DNA of 32,561 bases from Limosilactobacillus equigenerosi DSM 18793 = JCM 14505 (GCF_001311375.1 NZ_BBAS01000016.1:1-32561); one strand, 5' to 3'; numbered from the stretch's first letter, positions 10,439 through 18,509 are shown. Made by a program: numbers and translations. The notes: generated by a model not told the origin, from the sequence alone.

Positions 10439-10630
10439 CAATTTAAAACCAGAAATTAACAGAGAGGGACTTTATAAGCTGGAAAGGTCCCATTTCTTGG
10501 TATGGCACGTGTTAAATGGGTGGTTCCTGTATCGACTAAGAGGTAATAAGTTTAAAAAAACTTATTATAAACAAGGGTGGAACCGCGTTAAAGACGTCCC
10601 TGGTGTAACAACCAGGGACGTCTTTTTTTG
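10439..10630 (+). promoter_or_regulatory. Short, atypical T-box leader of the amino acid permease
   Basis: The antiterminator AAGGGTGGAACCGCG is at 10573-10587. A terminator hairpin lies at 10590-10629 (arms AAGACGTCCCTGG and CCAGGGACGTCTT, then seven T). An AGAGAGGGAC...GTCCC stem I fragment is at about 10460-10488. Only about 20 bases separate the predicted start from this fragment, so stem I is much shorter than in the three synthetase leaders here, and I cannot fix a specifier codon. The variable base in TGGA predicts a tRNA with U at position 73, such as glycine, threonine or cysteine tRNAs. Confidence 0.8.
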
Positions 10631-10660
10631 TTTCCATCACATTGAAAGGGAGGTTCTCAA

Positions 10661-12007
10661 ATGGAAGAACAACAAAAACTGTCACGTTCACTAAAGAGTC
10701 GTCATATTACGATGATTGCTATCGGGGGCGCAATTGGGACTGGATTATTCTTAGGTTCTGGTTCAGCCATTAAGACAGCTGGTCCATCAATTATTTTAAC
10801 GTACTTAATCGTTGGGATTTTCTGTTTCTTTATGATGCGCGCGTTAGGTGAACTATTATTATCAGATACGTCAAAGCATTCCTTCATTGACTTTGTGAAG
10901 GATTACTTAGGTGACCGGATGCAATTTATTACTGGTTGGACATACTGGTCATGTTGGTTAAGTTTGGCGATGGCAGACTTAACGGCAACGGGGGTGTACT
11001 TAAAGTACTGGTTCCCACATTTACCACAATGGGTCGGACCATTAGTGATTATTGTGCTTTTAATGTTAGTTAACATGATCAACGTTGGTTTGTTTGGGGA
11101 ATTTGAAAGTTGGTTCTCTACAATCAAAGTGGTGGCGATTTTGGCATTAATTGCTGTTGGGGCCGTGATGATTATTATGCATACGAAAGTCTCAACTGGA
11201 TACACATCATTAAGTAATTTATACAGTCACGGGGGCTTCTTCCCGTTTGGATTCAATGGATTCTTAACGTCCTTCCAAATGGTGGTCTTTGCCTTCGTCG
11301 GGATTGAAATGGTTGGTTTAACAGCTGGGGAAACGGAAGATCCCAATAAGGATATTCCAAAGGCGATTAACACGCTGCCATTCCGAATTGGTTTGTTCTA
11401 CATTGGGGCGATGATGGCAATTATGGCAATCTACCCATGGAATCAAATTGATGCTTCATCAAGTCCGTTTGTGCAAGTCTTCCAAGGGATTGGGGTGACG
11501 AGTGCGGCGGCAATCTTGAACTTTGTGGTGTTAACGTCAGCGATGTCAGCTACGAACAGTGCAATTTTTAGTACGAGTCGGTCACTATACTCATTGGCCA
11601 CGAACGAACAAGCACCAAAGCGGTATGCCAAGTTAAGTAATAAAGCAGTGCCGAATGTAGCGTTACAAGCATCATCAGCCATTTTATTTATCGTCGTCAT
11701 TTTAAATTACATTATGCCAGCCGGTATTTTTGAAATCGTATCTGGGGTGTCGACGATTAACTTTATCTTTGTCTGGATCTTTATTTTAGCAACGCATATT
11801 GCCTACCGGAAGGCTAACCCAGCGGGGGTGGCTGCCTTCACGATGCCCGGTTTCCCATTCACGAGTTGGTTAACGATGATTTTCTTCATTGGTGTGTTGA
11901 TTATTCTCTTATTCATTCCAGCAACGCGGCCATCGTTGATTATTTCGGTCGTTTTCTTTCTGGTTTTATTTATCGCATATGGGCTGTTAAAGAAACAAGC
12001 GAAATAA
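10661..12007 (+). CDS. Amino acid permease, APC superfamily (AAT family)
   Basis: Intact 448-residue integral membrane protein with about 12 hydrophobic segments. It shows the AAT-family N-terminal signature: SRHITMIAIGGAIGTGLFLGSG around TM1, and later EIVGLTAGE-like EMVGLTAGETEDPNKDIPKAI. These proteins are proton-coupled importers of single amino acids. The motif GWTYWSCWLSLAMADLTATG resembles the D-alanine/glycine/D-serine (CycA) branch more than the aromatic branch, but substrate cannot be read from sequence. The start follows an AGGGAGG ribosome site and the T-box leader, which ties expression to shortage of one charged tRNA. Confidence 0.9.
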   Translation: MEEQQKLSRSLKSRHITMIAIGGAIGTGLFLGSGSAIKTAGPSIILTYLIVGIFCFFMMRALGELLLSDTSKHSFIDFVKDYLGDRMQFITGWTYWSCWLSLAMADLTATGVYLKYWFPHLPQWVGPLVIIVLLMLVNMINVGLFGEFESWFSTIKVVAILALIAVGAVMIIMHTKVSTGYTSLSNLYSHGGFFPFGFNGFLTSFQMVVFAFVGIEMVGLTAGETEDPNKDIPKAINTLPFRIGLFYIGAMMAIMAIYPWNQIDASSSPFVQVFQGIGVTSAAAILNFVVLTSAMSATNSAIFSTSRSLYSLATNEQAPKRYAKLSNKAVPNVALQASSAILFIVVILNYIMPAGIFEIVSGVSTINFIFVWIFILATHIAYRKANPAGVAAFTMPGFPFTSWLTMIFFIGVLIILLFIPATRPSLIISVVFFLVLFIAYGLLKKQAK

Positions 12008-12041
12008 GCTCGGTTTGCGAAAAAAAGGGGTATAATAAAGG

Positions 12042-12210
12042 TAAGGAAAGGGCGGTGGCTGTCAGTCATTTTGATTAGACTCAACGGATGTTTGTTATTC
12101 CTTCACCCCCACAAACGACAAATTAAATACACAATCGTTGAGTGACGCGACTGATGAATTGCTAGTTACTTTCCGATCATGCCCACTAGTTTTTAGCTAG
12201 TGGGTTTTTT
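12042..12210 (+). ncRNA. Structured small RNA with own terminator, possibly 6S RNA
   Basis: The gap between the permease and the nucleoside transporter holds a nested set of perfect helices. They are GGAAAG (12045-12050) with CTTTCC (12169-12174), TCAGTC (12062-12067) with GACTGA (12149-12154), ACTCAACG (12079-12086) with CGTTGAGT (12136-12143), and GTTTGT (12090-12095) with ACAAAC (12111-12116). A terminator follows at 12182-12210. A TATAAT lies at 12031-12036, about right for a start near 12043. One long, interrupted rod of about 170 bases fits 6S RNA, the RNA polymerase regulator, but I identify it by shape only. No reading frame here looks coding. Confidence 0.55.
12182..12210 (+). terminator. 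Rho-independent terminator of the small RNA
   Basis: The arms CCCACTAG and CTAGTGGG are perfect around a seven-base loop and are followed by six T. Confidence 0.9.
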
Positions 12211-12227
12211 ATTAAATGATAAAATGT

Positions 12228-12247
12228 TATAATTGTAAGCGGATACA
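12228..12247 (+). promoter_or_regulatory. -10 box with adjoining cre (CcpA) site upstream of the nucleoside transporter
   Basis: A perfect TATAAT (12228-12233) runs straight into TGTAAGCGGATACA (12234-12247), which fits the cre consensus at 12 of 14 positions. The layout copies that of the alcohol dehydrogenase promoter. The expected -35 position falls in the T-tail of the preceding terminator. The transporter start is about 130 bases further on, leaving a long leader with no structure I recognise. Confidence 0.55.
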
Positions 12248-12375
12248 AGTTGAAGAAAAGTTACAAAGTGAAATTCTTAAATAAAATTTAAGATTTGCGC
12301 TTTACTTTTCCTTAATAACTGGTATATTTGTTTAAAATGTTTTGTTGCATGGATTTTAGAGAGGTGTTTCATACC

Positions 12376-13584
12376 ATGTTATTAGCTGTTAATATTCTTG
12401 GTTTGCTCGTCTTCTTAGCCATCGGTTTCTTGTTCTCAAAGGACCGGAAAGCGATTAACTGGAAGTCAGTCGGAATTATGGTTGTTTTGAACTTGTTCTT
12501 AGCGTGGTTCTTAACGGCCGTGCCAGCTGGTCGGGCTGGGGTGCAAGCTGCTGCGGATGGATTTACTTGGATTGTTGATATTTCCGCAGAAGGAACGAAG
12601 TTTGCGTTTGGTGATTGGTACAACGTGAAGAGCTTAAACTTTATTTGTTCTTCCTTAATGCCAATCTTGATGATTGTTCCAATGTTTGATATCTTGACGT
12701 ACATTGGCTTATTACCATGGGTAATTAAGTGGATTGGTCGTGGATTATCATTCTTAACGGGACAACCAAAGTTCGAATCATTCTACGCGGTTGAAATGAT
12801 GTTCTTAGGGAACACAGAAGTTTTGGCCATCTCTGGTTTACAATTACGGAGTATGCGCAAGGAACGGAACTTATCAATTGCGATGATGTCAATGAGCTGT
12901 ATCACGGCTTCAATTATCGGGGCCTACATCGAAATGATGCCAGCGCAATTTATTTTGACGGCCGTGCCAGTTAACATTGTTAACTCTTTAATCTGTGCAA
13001 GTTTATTAAACCCAGTTAAAGTGACGCCAGAAGAAGATACGATTGAAAAGGTTGGTGAAGATGGTGAAAAGGCACCATTCTTTAGTTACCTTGGGGACTC
13101 AATCTTAGGCGCTGGGAAGTTAATCTTAATCATCATTGCGAACGTGGTTGCCTTTGTGGCTTTAGCCAAGTTAATTGATGGTTTCTTAGGTTTCATCCCT
13201 GCTATTGGCGGCTTTAAGTTATCACTTGAAAGCATCCTTGGGATTTGTATGTGGCCATTCTCATGGTTAATGGGACTTAACCTTCATGATACGTGGTTAT
13301 TAGCTCAAAACATGGGGCTTAAGTTAGTGACGAACGAATTCGTGGTAATGGGGAAGGTAACTGGTGAAATTAATTCCTTCACGCCACACTTACGAGCAGT
13401 CTTAACGGTTTTCGTGACATCATTTGCTAACTTCTCAACGTTAGGGATGGTGCTTGGGGCCTTTAAGGGACTCGTTGATGACGAAAACAACAACTACATC
13501 GCTAAGCACGTTGGATACATGTTATTATCTGGGGTCTTAGTATCATTACTTTCCGCTGCCTTTGTCGGATTGTTTGTATGGTAG
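12376..13584 (+). CDS. nupC: Concentrative nucleoside transporter (NupC family)
   Basis: Intact, about 402-residue membrane protein that imports nucleosides with protons or sodium. It has the family layout of N-terminal helices, a gate domain (FYAVEMMFLGNTEVLAISG) and a nucleoside-binding core (GEINSFTPHLRAVLT, SFANFSTLGMVLGAFKGL). I use the ATG at 12376 because AGAGGTG lies about ten bases before it; an upstream in-frame start has no ribosome site. A cre site precedes the gene. The next gene encodes a nucleoside hydrolase, so the two form an uptake-and-cleavage pair for nucleoside salvage. Confidence 0.92.
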   Translation: MLLAVNILGLLVFLAIGFLFSKDRKAINWKSVGIMVVLNLFLAWFLTAVPAGRAGVQAAADGFTWIVDISAEGTKFAFGDWYNVKSLNFICSSLMPILMIVPMFDILTYIGLLPWVIKWIGRGLSFLTGQPKFESFYAVEMMFLGNTEVLAISGLQLRSMRKERNLSIAMMSMSCITASIIGAYIEMMPAQFILTAVPVNIVNSLICASLLNPVKVTPEEDTIEKVGEDGEKAPFFSYLGDSILGAGKLILIIIANVVAFVALAKLIDGFLGFIPAIGGFKLSLESILGICMWPFSWLMGLNLHDTWLLAQNMGLKLVTNEFVVMGKVTGEINSFTPHLRAVLTVFVTSFANFSTLGMVLGAFKGLVDDENNNYIAKHVGYMLLSGVLVSLLSAAFVGLFVW

Positions 13585-13596
13585 GATAAAACGTTT

Positions 13597-13625
13597 AAAG
13601 GGCAAGGAGCACTCCTTGCCCTTTT
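13597..13625 (+). terminator. Terminator after nupC
   Basis: The arms AAGGGCAAGGAG and CTCCTTGCCCTT are perfect with a two-base loop and end in TTTT. Confidence 0.9.
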
Positions 13626-13667
13626 GCTGTATAATTATAGGTAATCACTTGAAAGGAAGTATTAATC

Positions 13668-14581
13668 ATGGCTTTGAAAATTATTATGGATTCAGACCCA
13701 GGAATTGATGATGCAGCTGCCATCACGATGGCATTAAATAATCCGAACTTAGATGTAAAATTGATTACAGCTGTGGCGGGAAATGTAACCGTGGATAAGA
13801 CCACGGCGAATGTGTTGAAGTTAGTTCATTTCTTTGATCAAGACGTTCCGGTGGCAGCGGGAGCGGCTGAACCATTGATTAAGCCATTTGAAGATGCCGC
13901 ACGGATTCATGGTGAATCAGGGATGCCTGGCTATGATTTTGGTGATGATTATGGACAACCAATTGCTAAAACTGCGGTTGAAGCACTCCATGATGCCATT
14001 ATGGCTGAAGATGAAGTGACGTTAGTTCCAACTGGTTCATACACTAATATTGCGTTACTATTTAAGCAATATCCAGAAGTTAAGTCTCACATTAAACAAA
14101 TTGTTGCTATGGGGGGCTCAATTTCGGGCGGTAATATGACGAGTGTTGCGGAATTTAATGTCTTTACTGATCCTGATGCGGCAGCAATTATGTACAATTC
14201 AGGGGTACCAATTGTAATGGTTGGCCTTGATGTAACGTTAAAAGCATTATTAACTCCGGCAACCATCGAACAATTACCAGCGCTGGGCGAAACCGGTAAA
14301 ATGTTACATGGTTTAATTACCCATTATAATGATGGTAATGAAGAATCAGGCCATCCAATGCACGATGTGAACACAATTTACTACTTACTCCATCCGGAAA
14401 GTTATACGACTAAGGAGATGTGGGTTGATGTGCAAACGAGTGGACCAGCGATTGGGGCAACGGTGGCTGATGTAAGGGGCGCTTATCATGATGGTAAGAC
14501 AAATGCTAAGGTTTGTGTTGATATTGATGACAAGGCCTTTAACGAGTGTTCTTAGCAGAAGTAGAAAAGATTGAAAAATAG
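13668..14581 (+). CDS. Inosine-uridine-preferring nucleoside hydrolase family protein, frameshifted at the 3' end
   Basis: Cleaves ribonucleosides to base plus ribose in the cytoplasm. The calcium-binding DSDPGIDDAAA motif is at residues 8-18. VPTGSYTNIA, VAMGGSISGGN, EFNVFTDPDAA and HPMHDVNTI follow, the last supplying late active-site residues. One G is missing in the GTG at about 14546-14548. With it the C-terminus continues as NEWFLAEVEKIEK, giving 304 residues, the normal length. Without it the protein loses only about nine residues. The ribosome site GAAAGGAAG precedes the ATG. It pairs functionally with nupC. Confidence 0.92.
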
Positions 14582-14610
14582 CCTAAAATTAGGTAAAGTA
14601 AAATATTGAT

Positions 14611-14631
14611 GTGAAACACTGGATGTTTCAC
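14611..14631. promoter_or_regulatory. Outward-facing pair of parS-type half-sites before rsmG
   Basis: GTGAAACA (14611-14618) and TGTTTCAC (14624-14631) form a perfect inverted repeat around five bases. Each arm is exactly one half of the ParB site TGTTTCAC-GTGAAACA, but the halves are in reversed order. It could be a remodelled parS or simply a hairpin in the rsmG leader. Confidence 0.45.
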
Positions 14632-14654
14632 GAGAGAAAGGAATTTAGGCGTTA

Positions 14655-15392
14655 ATGACTCCGGAAGAATTTCGCGCTGCGTTAGCTAGTCATGGGATTG
14701 AAGTGACTAATGCGCAAATGGCGCAATTTGAAAAATATTATCAATTACTAGTTGCAACCAATGAACATGTTAATTTGACGGCAATTACCGATCACGATGA
14801 AGTGTATTTAAAGCATTTTTATGATTCAGCGCTCGGAGCCTTAGCTGATCAAAGTTTACAAACGCAAAGTTTAACGTTATGTGATATTGGCGCGGGGGCG
14901 GGGTTCCCGTCATTACCGCTGAAAATTCTTTTTCCGCAGTTAAAAGTGACGATTGTTGATTCACTCCAAAAACGGATTAACTTTTTACAAACGTTGTGTG
15001 ATGAACTTGGCTTAACGAATGTTGAGTTGGTTCATGATCGGGCGGAAACGTTTGGGAGTGCGCAAAGTTCATATCGGGAACAATTTGACCGGGTCACCGC
15101 ACGGGCAGTGGCCCGTTTGGTCGTGCTAAGTGAACTGTGTTTGCCAGCCGTTAAGGTTGGTGGACAAATGATTGCTTACAAGGCGAGTGCCGGTGAAGAT
15201 GAACTGAAGGTGGCCACGGGGGCGATTAATAAACTTGGTGGTCAATTAGACCATTTAACCACGTTAAGTTTGCCGACTGAGCCGGTTGAACCGCGGAATT
15301 TATACGTAATTAATAAAGTTTCCGCAACACCGAAAAAGTATCCACGGCGACCAGGGGTTCCAAATAAGAAACCATTAGTGAATGTAAAGTAA
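14655..15392 (+). CDS. rsmG: 16S rRNA (guanine527-N7)-methyltransferase RsmG
   Basis: Intact 245-residue SAM-dependent methyltransferase that modifies G527 of 16S rRNA. The SAM-binding loop is [13 protein letters not shown] (about residues 77-89). [11 protein letters not shown] and the characteristic TARAVARL and AYKA motifs follow. A GAGAAAGGAA ribosome site precedes the ATG. The gene heads the conserved block with noc, parB, DUF951 and ychF. Its stop lies 12 bases before noc. Confidence 0.95.
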   Translation: MTPEEFRAALASHGIEVTNAQMAQFEKYYQLLVATNEHVNLTAITDHDEVYLKHFYDSALGALADQSLQTQSLTLCDIGAGAGFPSLPLKILFPQLKVTIVDSLQKRINFLQTLCDELGLTNVELVHDRAETFGSAQSSYREQFDRVTARAVARLVVLSELCLPAVKVGGQMIAYKASAGEDELKVATGAINKLGGQLDHLTTLSLPTEPVEPRNLYVINKVSATPKKYPRRPGVPNKKPLVNVK

Positions 15393-15404
15393 GGGTTGTT
15401 ATAG

Positions 15405-16327
15405 ATGGCATTTTCAATTTTCAATTTAGGTAAAGAACGAGAACATGTAAAAAAATGAAGTGGTTAAATTACCGTTAGCACAAATCGTGCCTAATCGTTA
15501 CCAACCACGCCAAGTCTTTGATCAAGATGGGATTGCTGAATTAGCACAAACGATTAGTGAACACGGGTTGTTGCAACCGATGATTGTCCGGGCGATTGAT
15601 AATGATCAATACGAAATTATTGCGGGGGAACGCCGTTTTCGGGCCATGACCCTTTTGGGGTGGGAAACGGTTCCGGCAATTGTCGAAACGATGGATGATG
15701 ATGAAGTTGCTTCCTTAGCGTTGATTGAAAATCTCCAACGCTCCGAGTTGACCGCGGTAGAAGAAGCGCAAGCCTATCGCCGGTTGATGGATTTAAATCA
15801 CTTGACGCAGCGGACGCTTGCAAAGGGGATGGGGAAGAGCCAATCCTTTATTGCTAATAAATTACGGCTATTACAATTGTCAGAACCGGTGCAAGCAGCG
15901 GTATTAAATCGGCAAATTAGTGAACGCCATGGACGCGCCTTGCTTAATTTAAAAGCGAGTGATCAAGCGGCGGTGTTAACTGATATTTTAGCCAATGGCT
16001 GGACGGTGCGAGAAACTGAAGATGCTGTGGCTGAACGTTTAGGGCAAGTTTTACCATCAGTACGACGGGCCCAAAAACAACGGGAAATTTTAGGCTTGCA
16101 AGTGGCGGATGATGACCAAAATGTTACGGCACCGAAGTCACCAACCACTAAGGCAAAAAAAGTAACGCCAACGGTAACCGACGTTGATAGTGCGGTGGAA
16201 GCCGTTAAAAAAAGCGGTGACTAAAATTAAAGGGACTGGTTATGAGATGAAAGTCACGACGCGTAAAACGGCGAATGGAATGACGGTTTCGGTTAAATTA
16301 ACCAATCCCGAGGTGCAAGATGACTAA
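15405..16327 (+). CDS. noc: Nucleoid occlusion protein Noc, two frameshifts in this sequence
   Basis: A ParB-family DNA-binding protein that stops division over the nucleoid by bringing DNA to the membrane. The N-terminus MAFSIFNLGKEREH matches the amphipathic membrane helix of Noc. IVPNRYQPRQVF, GERRFRA and ENLQR follow (CTP-binding fold). The helix-turn-helix has GKSQSFIANKL and SERHGRAL, where Q, K and R are Noc-type specificity residues. Two A7 runs (15449-15455 and 16207-16213) break the frame. With six A each, the protein runs from the N-terminal helix to a C-terminus with KIKGTGYEMKVTTRK, 306 residues in all. It overlaps parB by eight bases, with no parA between. Confidence 0.93.
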
Positions 16328-17147
16328 TTCGCAACCGGAGTTGGTGGTTGAAATACCATTAGACCAAGTTCGGCCGAATCCGTACCAACCCCGGCGAATT
16401 TTTGATCAAGCAGCACTCTCCGATTTAACCGCTTCGATTCAGCAAAATGGCGTATTTCAACCGATCATCGTGCGCCAACCAGATTTAGCACTGGATCGCT
16501 ATGAGATTATCGCGGGGGAACGCCGGTTTCGAGCCTCACAAGCGGCAGGAAAAACAACGATTCCGGCGGTGGTGCGGCAATTAGATGATCGTAAAATGAT
16601 GGAAATTGCGGTGGTTGAAAATCTTCAACGCGAAAATTTAACTCCGTTAGAAGAAGCGCAAAGTTATCATAATTTGATGGAAAAATTATCCCTAACCCAA
16701 CAGGAAGTAGCGGCGTTAGTTGGTAAAAGTCGGTCCTACATTGCGAATTCATTGCGGTTATTATCGTTGCCTGATTCAGTGAAGGTAATGGTCAATCGGC
16801 AGCAATTATCGATGGGACAGGCGCGCACTTTATTGGGATTGAAAAATTCCCGGGAAATCATTGCATTAGCAACGCGGGCGGTTGAAGAATCATTAACGGT
16901 TCGGCAGTTAGAACAAATTGTTAATCCTAATCAACGAACTAAAGGGGACCGTCAGCGTCTAAAATCGAGACCCAAAGAAACCCCGTTTGTTCGGGAAATT
17001 ACCAATCAGTTAGCAACCCAACTTGGCAGTGGCGTTAAATTAACCGGCGCTGATCCCCTAACGAAGGGGGCGATTATGTTGCCATATCACTCACCCCAAG
17101 AGTTGAATCGGTTGTTAACCCAACTAGGCGTGACATTCGAAGATTAA
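16320..17147 (+). CDS. parB: Chromosome partitioning protein ParB (Spo0J) lacking the ParA-contact N-terminus
   Basis: A CTP-dependent clamp that binds parS and loads condensin (SMC). Domains in order: RPNPYQPRRIF, GERRFRA and ENLQRENL, then a helix-turn-helix with GKSRSYIAN and LSMGQARTLLGLK, then a C-terminal dimer domain. The R of GKSR and G of SMG are ParB-type specificity residues. At 275 residues the gene is intact. The usual N-terminal GLGKGINALF-type segment, which activates the ParA ATPase, is missing. Upstream in-frame codons are only noc sequence. The start overlaps the end of noc, so the pair is probably coupled. Confidence 0.94.
   Translation: MTNSQPELVVEIPLDQVRPNPYQPRRIFDQAALSDLTASIQQNGVFQPIIVRQPDLALDRYEIIAGERRFRASQAAGKTTIPAVVRQLDDRKMMEIAVVENLQRENLTPLEEAQSYHNLMEKLSLTQQEVAALVGKSRSYIANSLRLLSLPDSVKVMVNRQQLSMGQARTLLGLKNSREIIALATRAVEESLTVRQLEQIVNPNQRTKGDRQRLKSRPKETPFVREITNQLATQLGSGVKLTGADPLTKGAIMLPYHSPQELNRLLTQLGVTFED
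16845..16858. promoter_or_regulatory. Noc-binding-site-like palindrome inside parB
   Basis: AATTCCCGGGAAAT matches the Noc-binding consensus ATTTCCCGGGAAAT at 13 of 14 positions, including the whole ten-base core TTCCCGGGAA. It lies in the parB codons for KNSREI, about 500 bases from noc itself. Confidence 0.5.
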
Positions 17148-17163
17148 CCGAGGAGGACACACC

Positions 17164-17355
17164 ATGGAAGAATATGAATTACATGATATTGTGATGATGA
17201 AAAAGCAACACCCGTGTGGCGTAAACCGGTGGGAAATTATTCGGGTTGGCGCGGACATTAAAATTCAATGCACGGGTTGTGACCATATTGTTATGATGAG
17301 TCGGTATGACTTTAATAAGCGCTTGAAAAAGGTGCTTGAACACCACGAAAATTAA
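17164..17355 (+). CDS. DUF951 family protein
   Basis: A 63-residue soluble protein of the DUF951 family, widely conserved in Firmicutes between parB and ychF. It shows HDIVMMKKQHPCG, then RVGADIKIQCTGC and YDFNKRLKKV. The two cysteine positions (CG and CTGC) may bind a metal. Function is unknown. A GAGGAGG ribosome site precedes the ATG, 16 bases after the parB stop. It is probably in the same transcript as parB. Confidence 0.9.
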   Translation: MEEYELHDIVMMKKQHPCGVNRWEIIRVGADIKIQCTGCDHIVMMSRYDFNKRLKKVLEHHEN

Positions 17356-17383
17356 GATAGACAGTAGAGGAGAAACTTAGATA

Positions 17384-18481
17384 ATGGCGTTAACAGCAGG
17401 GATCGTTGGGTTACCCAACGTAGGAAAGTCAACTTTATTTAATGCAATCACCAAGGCCGGAGCTGAAATGGCAAATTATCCATTTGCCACGATTGATCCG
17501 AATGTTGGGATGGTCGAAGTGCCGGATGAACGGTTAGCACGGATTGATGAATTAATTCCCGCCAAAAAAATTGTTCCAACCACCTTTGAATTTACGGATA
17601 TTGCCGGAATTGTGAAGGGGGCTAGCAAAGGGGAAGGGCTTGGTAACAAGTTCTTGGAAAACATTCGGCAAACGGATGCGATTATTCATGTGGTCCGGGC
17701 GTTTGATGATGATGATATTACGCATGTTACGGGGCAAGTGGACCCAATTGCTGATATTGATACGATTAATCTAGAATTAATCATGGCTGACTTAGACTCT
17801 GTTAATAATCGCTTAAGCAAAGTCCAACGCGCTGCCAAAGGGCGTGACAAAGATGCCTTAGCGGAATTAGCGGTGTTGGAAAAATTAAAGCCAGTCTTAG
17901 AAGCCGGCCAAAGTGCGCGGACGATTGACTTTACTGATGAAGAATTGCCAGTGGTCAAGGGCCTCTTCTTATTAACGACAAAGCCAATTCTGTATGTTGC
18001 GAACGTGGCTGAAGATGAAATGGCGGATCCAGAAAGCAACCAATATATTGCCAAGATTCGGGAACATGTCCAAGCAGAAGGGGATGTAATCGGGATTGCG
18101 GCAGCCGCCGAAGAAGAAATCGCGGAAATGGATGAAGACGAAAAGGCCGATTTCTTAGAAATGGAAGGCGTGAAGGAACCGGGCTTAAATCGGTTGATTC
18201 GGGCAGCATACAGCTTGTTAGGATTAGAAACGTTCTTTACAGCTGGGGGAAAGGAAACCCGGGCTTGGACTTACCGGAAGGGAACCAAAGCCCCACAAGC
18301 TGCCGGCATTATTCACTCTGATTTTGAACGGGGCTTTATTCGCGCTGAAGTGATGAGTTTTGCTGATCTTGATAAGTATGGCTCCCATGCGGCCGTGAAG
18401 GAAGCCGGGCGTTTACGAGTTGAAGGGAAGGACTATGTCATGCAAGACGGTGACATCGTCGAATTCCGGTTTAATGTCTAA
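17384..18481 (+). CDS. ychF: Redox-regulated ATPase YchF (Obg-related P-loop protein)
   Basis: Intact 365-residue member of the YchF/Ola1 group, which binds ATP rather than GTP and associates with ribosomes. The P-loop GLPNVGKST is at residues 9-17. DIAGIVKGAS is the switch II region, and a coiled segment follows. The C-terminus is a TGS domain (TAGGKETRAWT to GDIVEFRFNV). An A7 run at 17564-17570 is in frame here, which shows that not every A7 in the window is faulty. It follows DUF951 with 28 bases between and is probably co-transcribed. Confidence 0.96.
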   Translation: MALTAGIVGLPNVGKSTLFNAITKAGAEMANYPFATIDPNVGMVEVPDERLARIDELIPAKKIVPTTFEFTDIAGIVKGASKGEGLGNKFLENIRQTDAIIHVVRAFDDDDITHVTGQVDPIADIDTINLELIMADLDSVNNRLSKVQRAAKGRDKDALAELAVLEKLKPVLEAGQSARTIDFTDEELPVVKGLFLLTTKPILYVANVAEDEMADPESNQYIAKIREHVQAEGDVIGIAAAAEEEIAEMDEDEKADFLEMEGVKEPGLNRLIRAAYSLLGLETFFTAGGKETRAWTYRKGTKAPQAAGIIHSDFERGFIRAEVMSFADLDKYGSHAAVKEAGRLRVEGKDYVMQDGDIVEFRFNV

Positions 18482-18509
18482 TTAACGAATAAGGTGAGGA
18501 TGGATAACA

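Noticed and set aside
10497-10694. A 65-codon frame across the permease leader
   Set aside because: It runs through the T-box antiterminator and terminator and into the permease gene in another frame, so it is not a gene.
12015-12036. TTGCGA as -35 box for the small RNA
   Set aside because: The spacer to TATAAT is only 10 bases, too short for a sigma-A promoter.
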